Under the pieces are notes generated by a model that worked only from the letters and a program-made list of their open reading frames with translations, searched no databases and was not told the origin of the DNA. Positions 14,076-18,223 of a stretch of 18,223 nt of DNA are shown here, piece by piece. The stretch comes from Bacteroidales bacterium UBA1223. GTDB taxonomy: Bacteria > Bacteroidota > Bacteroidia > Bacteroidales > P3. The stretch covers positions 52,383 through 70,605 of the forward strand of contig DBXB01000053.1 in assembly GCA_002309155.1 (NCBI GenBank), written 5' to 3'. Each line of letters starts with the position of its first letter. Position 1 is the stretch's first letter. Both the position numbers and the translations under genes were made by a program.

Positions 14076-14630
14076 ATGCCTACAAGAATTAGATTACAGC
14101 GTCATGGTAAAAAGAATCAGCCTTTTTATCATATCGTAGTCGCGGACGGTCGTGCACCTCGAGATGGTAGATTTATCGAGAAATTAGGCACCTACAACCC
14201 CCTGACCAACCCCGCCGAGATTATCCTTAACGAAGACAGTGCAGTAGAGTGGATCAAGAAGGGCGCTCAGCCCAGCACCACCTGCCGTCGCATCCTTTCC
14301 TATAAAGGTGTCCTCCTGAAACGTCACCTCCAGATTGGTGTCGAGAAAGGTGCCATCACCCAGGAACAGGCCGATGTTAAGTTCAACGAGTGGAAACAAG
14401 CCAAAGACGCTAAGATAGCCAAGAAGGTCAACGACCTTGAGAGCGACGCCAAGAAGAAAGCCAAGAGCCGTCTCGACGCCGAAATCAACGTCAACAACAA
14501 CCGTGCCGCCGCTATCGACGCTAAACGTCGTGCCGCAGCCGAGGCCGCAGCCCAAGCTAATGCTGAAGCCAACGCCGAAGAGGCTCCCGCTGAAGAGGCT
14601 CCCGCCACTGAAGAGAACACCGAGGCATAA
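14076..14630 (+). CDS. rpsP: 30S ribosomal protein S16 (bS16) with extended C-terminus
   Basis: The first about 90 residues are classic bS16 (MPTRIRLQRHGKKNQPFYHIV, GRFIEKLGTYNPLTNP, WIKKGAQPSTT), a small-subunit assembly protein that binds 16S rRNA. The protein is 184 residues, about twice the common bacterial length. The extra part is a Lys-rich helix (KQAKDAKIAKKVNDLE), then Ala/Asn-rich sequence, ending in an acidic Ala/Glu/Pro tail (EEAPAEEAPATEE) encoded partly by a duplicated 14-bp unit. Such tails are, to my knowledge, usual in Bacteroidota S16. The gene has its own promoter and terminator, so here it is separated from rimM, although the two are commonly co-transcribed in other bacteria. 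Confidence 0.95.
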   Translation: MPTRIRLQRHGKKNQPFYHIVVADGRAPRDGRFIEKLGTYNPLTNPAEIILNEDSAVEWIKKGAQPSTTCRRILSYKGVLLKRHLQIGVEKGAITQEQADVKFNEWKQAKDAKIAKKVNDLESDAKKKAKSRLDAEINVNNNRAAAIDAKRRAAAEAAAQANAEANAEEAPAEEAPATEENTEA

Positions 14631-14648
14631 ATTAATGCCAAATGATAG

Positions 14649-14682
14649 AAAAAAGGACATGCCACAATGCTTGTCCTTTTTT
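14649..14682 (+). terminator. Rho-independent terminator after rpsP
   Basis: AAAAAAGGACA (14649-14659) pairs with TGTCCTTTTTT (14672-14682), with a GC/GC extension into the loop, followed by TATATATTTT. The U-rich 3' arm supports termination of the rpsP transcript. The left A tract means it could also work on the other strand. Confidence 0.88.
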
Positions 14683-14715
14683 TATATATTTTAAACCTTA
14701 ACTTCTGATTGAACC

Positions 14716-14928
14716 TCTAGACAGACTAGAAACTCTAGACAATCTAGATAACCTAGAAACAGCCTGTAAACTGTAAACTGTAAACTGTAACCTTTAAACT
14801 TTACAACCTTAACGATAACCCTAACGATTAAGCAATAAAACATATCATCTTATCACCTTAACATCTTAACACCTTATCATCCTATCAACATATCAACATA
14901 TCAACATATCAACAACCAAACAACTCAA
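14716..14928. repeat. Tandem-array patchwork C between rpsP and rimM (9, 7, 12 and 8-bp units)
   Basis: Four phased blocks abut one another. 9-bp units built on CTAGA (14716-14760, five). 7-bp CTGTAAA/CTTTAAA (14764-14805, six). 12-bp AACC(T/C)TAACGAT (14805-14828, two). 8-bp units with consensus C-W-TATCAW (14841-14928, eleven: for example CATATCAT, CTTAACAT, CTTATCAT and three CATATCAA). The last 8-bp unit supplies the A of the rimM start codon. Several words are the reverse complement of words in array B (GTTAAGAT, TAATCGTTA). From 14833 to the start codon there is not a single G. No -7 element is visible here for rimM. Confidence 0.88.
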
Positions 14929-15446
14929 TGCTCCAAAAAGACTGTTACCAACTGGGAAAAATCACTAAACCCTTCGGATTCAAAGGGCAGGTGATATTCT
15001 TTCTCGATGTAGACACACCCGAGGACTACGCCACCCTGGACTCAGTGTTTGTTGAAGTCAAGGGAATTCTTATCCCCTACTTCATAAAAGAGATATCCAT
15101 CAACGGCAATAAGGCCACCGTCACCTTCGAAGACCTCTCTCCCGCTGAGGCTCAAGCCCTTGTCGGTTGCAACCTATACCTCCCACTCGACCTGCTTCCC
15201 AAACTTACCGGTAACAAGTTCTACTACCATGAAATAATAGGATGGAATGTGGTGGACAGCGAGAAAGGCGACATCGGGACCATCAAGTCGGTCATCGACT
15301 TCCCCGCCCAACCCCTGTTTCAAATCTTCAAAAACGACACCGAAATCCTCATTCCAATCATCGACCCCGTCATAAAGAAAGTGGACCGAGACAAAAAAAC
15401 AATCTTCATCACCGCACCTAACGGTCTGATTGATTTGTATCTATAA
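14928..15446 (+). CDS. rimM: Ribosome maturation factor RimM
   Basis: This 172-residue protein assists late 30S assembly around the 16S 3' domain. The N-terminal beta-barrel carries LGKITKPFGFKGQV (residues about 9-22), and later EDLSPAEAQALVGCNLYLP matches the family's EA-L-G-lyv pattern. The C-terminal PRC-barrel includes FYYHEIIGWNV, IGTIKSVIDFPAQPLFQI and EILIPIIDPVIKKVD. Length is normal. The start is the ATG at 14928, directly after eleven 8-bp repeat units and without any Shine-Dalgarno. Upstream, the rpsP terminator at 14649-14682 and the arrays separate it from its usual partner, and no promoter element is evident, so expression relies on read-through or an unrecognised promoter. TrmD and L19, common downstream partners, do not follow. 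Confidence 0.93.
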   Translation: MLQKDCYQLGKITKPFGFKGQVIFFLDVDTPEDYATLDSVFVEVKGILIPYFIKEISINGNKATVTFEDLSPAEAQALVGCNLYLPLDLLPKLTGNKFYYHEIIGWNVVDSEKGDIGTIKSVIDFPAQPLFQIFKNDTEILIPIIDPVIKKVDRDKKTIFITAPNGLIDLYL

Positions 15447-15499
15447 GTTAATAACAATCAATGTTAATTTCTTTATAGCTCTCCGTCTGAAATAATGAG

Positions 15500-15507
15500 T
15501 ACTTTTG
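15500..15507 (+). promoter_or_regulatory. Bacteroidota -7 element for the DksA/TraR-like gene
   Basis: TACTTTTG, followed by C, repeats the same core seen before rpsP and two other genes. No TTG is found 19 bp upstream. Transcription would start about 15513-15515, leaving a very short leader holding the Shine-Dalgarno. Confidence 0.65.
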
Positions 15508-15517
15508 CAATCAAAAT

Positions 15518-15525
15518 AAGGAGGT
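15518..15525 (+). promoter_or_regulatory. Perfect extended Shine-Dalgarno (AAGGAGGT)
   Basis: AAGGAGGT is complementary to the 3' end of 16S rRNA over eight bases and ends four bases before the ATG at 15530. Such strong sites are uncommon in Bacteroidota, whose ribosomes hide the anti-Shine-Dalgarno; it also fixes the start of the DksA/TraR-like gene. Confidence 0.85.
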
Positions 15526-15529
15526 AATC

Positions 15530-15931
15530 ATGAGTTCCCATAGCAATTCACACGAGAAAAAATATTACGACGCAGACGAACTTCAGGTCTTCAAAGAGTT
15601 AATCCTTAGCAAAATAGACGAAGCAAAGAAGAACCTCGAATTACTCAACGCCGCCGTTGCCAACAGCGGAAACGGCGATGGCGACACCGCTCCGACGTTC
15701 AAGAACTTGGAAGAGGGCAACTCCGTCCTCTCGAAAGAAGAGAACTCACGTCTTGCGGCACGTCAGCAGAAATTCATCAAAGATCTCGAGGCGGCTTTGA
15801 TTCGCATCGAGAACAAGACATACGGCATTTGCAAAGTCACGGGAAAACTCATCCCCAAAGAGCGTTTGATGGCTGTGCCTCATACCACTATGACCATTGA
15901 GGCAAAAGAGATGCTGGCAAAGAAGAAATAG
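15530..15931 (+). CDS. TraR/DksA-family regulator with degenerate zinc finger
   Basis: A 133-residue protein with the DksA layout: a long N-terminal coiled coil (about residues 15-95) with a tip GDGDTA, similar to the acidic D-x-A tip that DksA inserts into the RNA polymerase secondary channel. A short globular domain TYGICKVTGKLIPKERL follows, then VPHTTMTIEAKEM. DksA uses four cysteines (CxxC...CxxC) for zinc; here only one remains (CKVTG) and the second pair is replaced by T-x-E-A. This single-Cys form is, as far as I know, shared by many Bacteroidota homologues, so it is likely functional without zinc. The role would be transcription control with or without ppGpp. It has its own -7 element and a perfect Shine-Dalgarno. 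It converges on the ABC gene with only 14 bp between the stops and no clear terminator. Confidence 0.87.
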   Translation: MSSHSNSHEKKYYDADELQVFKELILSKIDEAKKNLELLNAAVANSGNGDGDTAPTFKNLEEGNSVLSKEENSRLAARQQKFIKDLEAALIRIENKTYGICKVTGKLIPKERLMAVPHTTMTIEAKEMLAKKK

Positions 15932-15945
15932 CAAGGAGTTAATCC

Positions 15946-17628
15946 TTACATTCTAGGAATAGCGTCCAACAGCCTTTGAGTATACGGGTTCTGAGGGTTC
16001 TTGAACAGTTTGTCCGAATCCTCGAGTTCCACCATCTTGCCATTCTGCATAACCAATATCCTGTCCGAAAGGAAGTGCACCACTGAAAGGTCGTGCGAGA
16101 TAAAGATATATGTATAGCCGAATTCCTCTTTGAGTTCGTTCAGGAGGTTAAGCACCTGTGCCTGAACCGAGACATCGAGGGCACTCACCGATTCATCACA
16201 TATCACCAGTTCCGGGTTGAGAATAAGGGCGCGGGCGATGCAGATACGCTGACGCTGTCCGCCTGAGAATTCATGTGGATAGCGGTCGTACCAGTCGGGA
16301 TCCAAACCTACCTTCTCCATAAGTTCCAAGACTTTCTCCCTGCGTTGTGTGGCATTGCCATACATCCTGTAGTTTTCGAGAGGTTCAATGATGGTTTGAC
16401 CTACCGTCATACGAGGATTCAGCGAAGAATATGGATCCTGGAAGATAATCTGCATACTCGGTCTCATGCGTCTCACCTCGCCGGGTTTCATAGTGTCGAG
16501 ACGTTTACCCTTGAACACAATGCTTCCCGAAGCGCTGTCGACCAATCTCAATATAGCCCGTCCCAACGTGGTCTTGCCACATCCCGACTCACCGACCAGA
16601 CCTAAGGTCTCGCCTTTGTAGACATCGAAACTGACGCCATCGACAGCATTCAACTTCTTGCGAGGCTTACCCCAAACATTTCTCTCAAGGACATAAGTCA
16701 CATCCAGGCCATTCACCGACAATAGCGGTGGTTGTGTCCTATCTATAGTTTCTCTAACATCTTCATCACTCGCCGCCACATCACGGCCACTCATGAAGTC
16801 GGCGACAGTGGGCAATCTTTTCGGACGGCCCTCCAAGGGAGGCCGGCAGGCTATAAGTCCACGGGTGTAAGGTTCTGAAGGGTTGTGGAGTACCGTGGCG
16901 GCATCGCCACGCTCCACTATCTTGCCTTTGTACATGACAACGATGTCATCGGCTATCTGGGCAATGACACCCAAGTCGTGGGTGATGAATATTATCGACA
17001 ACTTACGTTTCTGTTGCAAGTCTCGCAGCAGCTGAAGGATAGTCTTCTGCACAGTCACGTCAAGTGCCGTGGTGGGCTCATCGGCAATCACCAGTTCGGG
17101 ATTGCATGCCAACGCCATAGCTATCATGACACGCTGCTTCTGTCCACCACTGATCTGATGGGGATAACTGTCGAAAATAGACTCGGGGCGAGGGAGCATA
17201 ACCTCTTCAAACAATGCCAAGGTCCGGCGGCGAGCCTCCTCATAGTCCACCTGCTCATGGAGGCGCATCATCTCCACCACCTGTTCACCACAACGTTTCA
17301 CAGGGTTCAACGATGTCATCGGCTCTTGGAAAATCATCGATATATGCTTGCCTCTGACATCCTGCATCTGCTTGTCGTCCATGCCTATCAGCTCTTGACC
17401 CATAAAGAGCGCCGAACCCTCGACCTTACAATGAGAAGGAGGAGGCAAGAGACCCATCACGGCAAGACTACTCACCGACTTGCCAGAGCCAGACTCACCG
17501 ACCACGCCGAGCGCCCTACCCCGTTTCACGGTATATCCAACATCGTCGACCACCTTGCGCCACTCGCCGTCGGCGTCTTTGAAACTGACATTTAAGTGTT
17601 GTATTTCTAAGAGATTATCCTCATCCAT
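15946..17628 (-). CDS. Fused dual-ATPase peptide/nickel-type ABC transporter ATP-binding protein
   Basis: A 560-residue protein with two complete ABC ATPases of the Opp/Dpp family in one chain, like GsiA or YejF. Domain 1: Walker A GESGSGKS (44-51), Q-loop FQEPMTSLNP, signature ISGGQKQR, Walker B LVIADEPTTALD. Its C-terminal oligopeptide-family extension has NPSEPYTRGLIACRPP. Domain 2: Walker A GESGCGKT near 345, FQDPYSSLNP, FSGGQRQR, LVICDESVSALD, then NPQNPYTQRLL. It would energise import of peptides or related solutes; the permeases and binding protein are not in the window. The start is taken as the ATG at 17628; a TTG one codon upstream would also be open. The Walker B of domain 2 has DES instead of the commoner DEP, a frequent variant in this family. 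It is divergent from rocD, with paired promoters. Confidence 0.93.
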   Translation of the reverse strand: MDEDNLLEIQHLNVSFKDADGEWRKVVDDVGYTVKRGRALGVVGESGSGKSVSSLAVMGLLPPPSHCKVEGSALFMGQELIGMDDKQMQDVRGKHISMIFQEPMTSLNPVKRCGEQVVEMMRLHEQVDYEEARRRTLALFEEVMLPRPESIFDSYPHQISGGQKQRVMIAMALACNPELVIADEPTTALDVTVQKTILQLLRDLQQKRKLSIIFITHDLGVIAQIADDIVVMYKGKIVERGDAATVLHNPSEPYTRGLIACRPPLEGRPKRLPTVADFMSGRDVAASDEDVRETIDRTQPPLLSVNGLDVTYVLERNVWGKPRKKLNAVDGVSFDVYKGETLGLVGESGCGKTTLGRAILRLVDSASGSIVFKGKRLDTMKPGEVRRMRPSMQIIFQDPYSSLNPRMTVGQTIIEPLENYRMYGNATQRREKVLELMEKVGLDPDWYDRYPHEFSGGQRQRICIARALILNPELVICDESVSALDVSVQAQVLNLLNELKEEFGYTYIFISHDLSVVHFLSDRILVMQNGKMVELEDSDKLFKNPQNPYTQRLLDAIPRM

Positions 17629-17650
17629 CAAAAAAAAGATTTAGAAAATG

Positions 17651-17691
17651 CAAAAATACACATTTTTATCAAAAAAATGTGTGTAAATTTG
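17651..17691. promoter_or_regulatory. Divergent promoter pair with a central dyad
   Basis: The minus-strand -7 element TATTTTTG (complement of 17651-17658) faces the ABC gene and the plus-strand TAAATTTG (17684-17691) faces rocD. Between them lies a perfect 10-bp inverted repeat, ACACATTTTT (17658-17667) and AAAAATGTGT (17673-17682), centred at the midpoint of the two -7 elements. The layout would let one regulator or bend affect both genes. Confidence 0.6.
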
Positions 17692-17703
17692 CAAATTATT
17701 TTG

Positions 17704-17746
17704 CGACACTGTGCTGATTAGCACATTAGCATGCTTACCACTGTCG
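17704..17746 (+). promoter_or_regulatory. Possible leader stem-loop upstream of rocD
   Basis: CGACA (17704-17708) can pair with TGTCG (17742-17746), enclosing GTGCT-GATT-AGCAC (17711-17724) and the palindrome AGCATGCT (17728-17735). It lies in the expected 5' leader of rocD. The structure has no U tract, so a terminator is unlikely; it may be a regulatory fold or operator cluster. Confidence 0.35.
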
Positions 17747-17801
17747 AATATCATAAAAATCAACATAATTAAAAACCAAAAAGCTCTAAAAAATTAAAAC
17801 T

Positions 17802-18223
17802 ATGACAAAATCTGAGCAATTCATGGAAATGGAAGCCAAATACGGCGCCCATAACTATCATCCACTACCCGTTGTCCTCGCCAAAGGCGAAGGCGCTTTT
17901 GTTTGGGACTGCGAAGGCAAGAGATATTTCGATTTCCTCTCAGCATACTCTGCTGTGAACCAAGGTCACTGCCATCCCAAGATTGTCAAGGCCCTCTGCG
18001 ACCAAGCTCATGAGCTGACCCTCAGCAGCCGCGCATTCTACAACAACTGCCTTGGCGAATGGGAGAAATTCGTCACCGAGTATTTCGGCTATGAGAAAGT
18101 GCTGCCCATGAACAGCGGTGCCGAGGCCGACGAGACAGCCCTGAAGCTTGCACGTCGCTGGGGCGTCGTCAAGAAAGGCATCAAGAACGACGAGGTTATG
18201 ATTGTCTGCTGCGAAGGCAACTT
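17802..18223 (+). CDS. rocD: Ornithine aminotransferase (ornithine--oxo-acid transaminase), 3' truncated by window edge
   Basis: The first 140 residues of a class III PLP-dependent aminotransferase are present. The N-terminus AKYGAHNYHPLPVVLAKGEG and the following VWDCEGKRYFDFLSAYSAVNQGHCHPKI are characteristic of ornithine aminotransferase, and SRAFYNNCLGEWEKFV and LPMNSGAEADETALKLARRWG include the PLP-phosphate-binding loop. The enzyme converts ornithine and 2-oxoglutarate to glutamate-5-semialdehyde and glutamate, linking arginine and proline metabolism. The usual family loop is MNTGAEAVE; here it is MNSGAEADE, a mild substitution. The PLP lysine lies beyond the window. The ATG at 17802 follows an AT-rich leader without a Shine-Dalgarno. 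It has its own -7 element and is divergent from the ABC ATPase. Confidence 0.9.
   Translation, partial: MTKSEQFMEMEAKYGAHNYHPLPVVLAKGEGAFVWDCEGKRYFDFLSAYSAVNQGHCHPKIVKALCDQAHELTLSSRAFYNNCLGEWEKFVTEYFGYEKVLPMNSGAEADETALKLARRWGVVKKGIKNDEVMIVCCEGN

Noticed and set aside
14564..14605. Repeat in the rpsP tail as part of the tandem-array family
   Set aside because: The duplicated unit encodes EEAPA and is a multiple of three in spacing, as expected of a low-complexity acidic tail; it does not share array words.
15596..15948. 13-bp direct repeat GAGTTAATCCTTA, 340 bp apart, around the DksA-like gene
   Set aside because: One copy is inside the coding sequence and the other spans the end of the gene and the ABC stop. 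There are no mobile-element features; probably chance.

Overview
The window looks like chromosomal DNA of a member of the Bacteroidales (Bacteroidota), possibly Prevotella-like; I cannot fix the genus. The evidence is a repeated promoter signature of the Bacteroidota type (TAnnTTTG near -7, once with TTTG exactly 19 bp upstream), start codons mostly without a Shine-Dalgarno sequence, lipoproteins and Sec-secreted proteins of Bacteroidales style, an S16 protein with a long Ala/Glu-rich tail, a single-cysteine DksA/TraR-like protein and a fused two-ATPase peptide ABC protein. No tRNA, rRNA, CRISPR array, insertion sequence or integrase was seen.

Layout: 1-1768 is an accessory-looking stretch: the 3' end of a Nudix hydrolase, a phage Gp37/Gp68-type (DUF5131) protein, and a small phage-associated protein with a macro-like glycine-rich loop. 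They are separated by short-unit tandem arrays that encode the last residues of the first two genes. 1816-4222 is a compact operon: a PfkB sugar kinase, a flavin-reductase-fold lipoprotein and a PhzF-type isomerase. 4223-4791 is a long leader holding a cobalamin riboswitch closed by an 11-bp P1 stem. It lies upstream of a class I CoA-transferase (4792-6108), which overlaps a MarC membrane protein (to 6685). A strong bidirectional terminator separates these from the minus-strand block.

The minus-strand block (12253 down to 6806) contains ribF, a secreted leucine-rich-repeat protein, a YafV-type omega-amidase with a TTG start, mutS2, and a separately promoted lipoprotein. On the plus strand follow a secreted protein of unknown function (12490-13908), then rpsP with a textbook Bacteroidota promoter and its own terminator. 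A 230-bp patchwork of tandem arrays comes next and ends exactly at the rimM start codon. After rimM comes a DksA/TraR-like regulator with a perfect Shine-Dalgarno, which is rare in this phylum. The window ends with a minus-strand dual ABC ATPase and a divergent, truncated ornithine aminotransferase; a dyad lies centred between their two promoters.

The points most worth a second look are: the family of period-switching tandem arrays (7, 8, 6, 9 and 12 bp units at four places, including inside a kinase gene and as a G-free leader of rimM); the B12 riboswitch in front of a CoA-transferase instead of a B12 transport or synthesis gene; and the Nudix / DUF5131 / macro-like accessory cluster.
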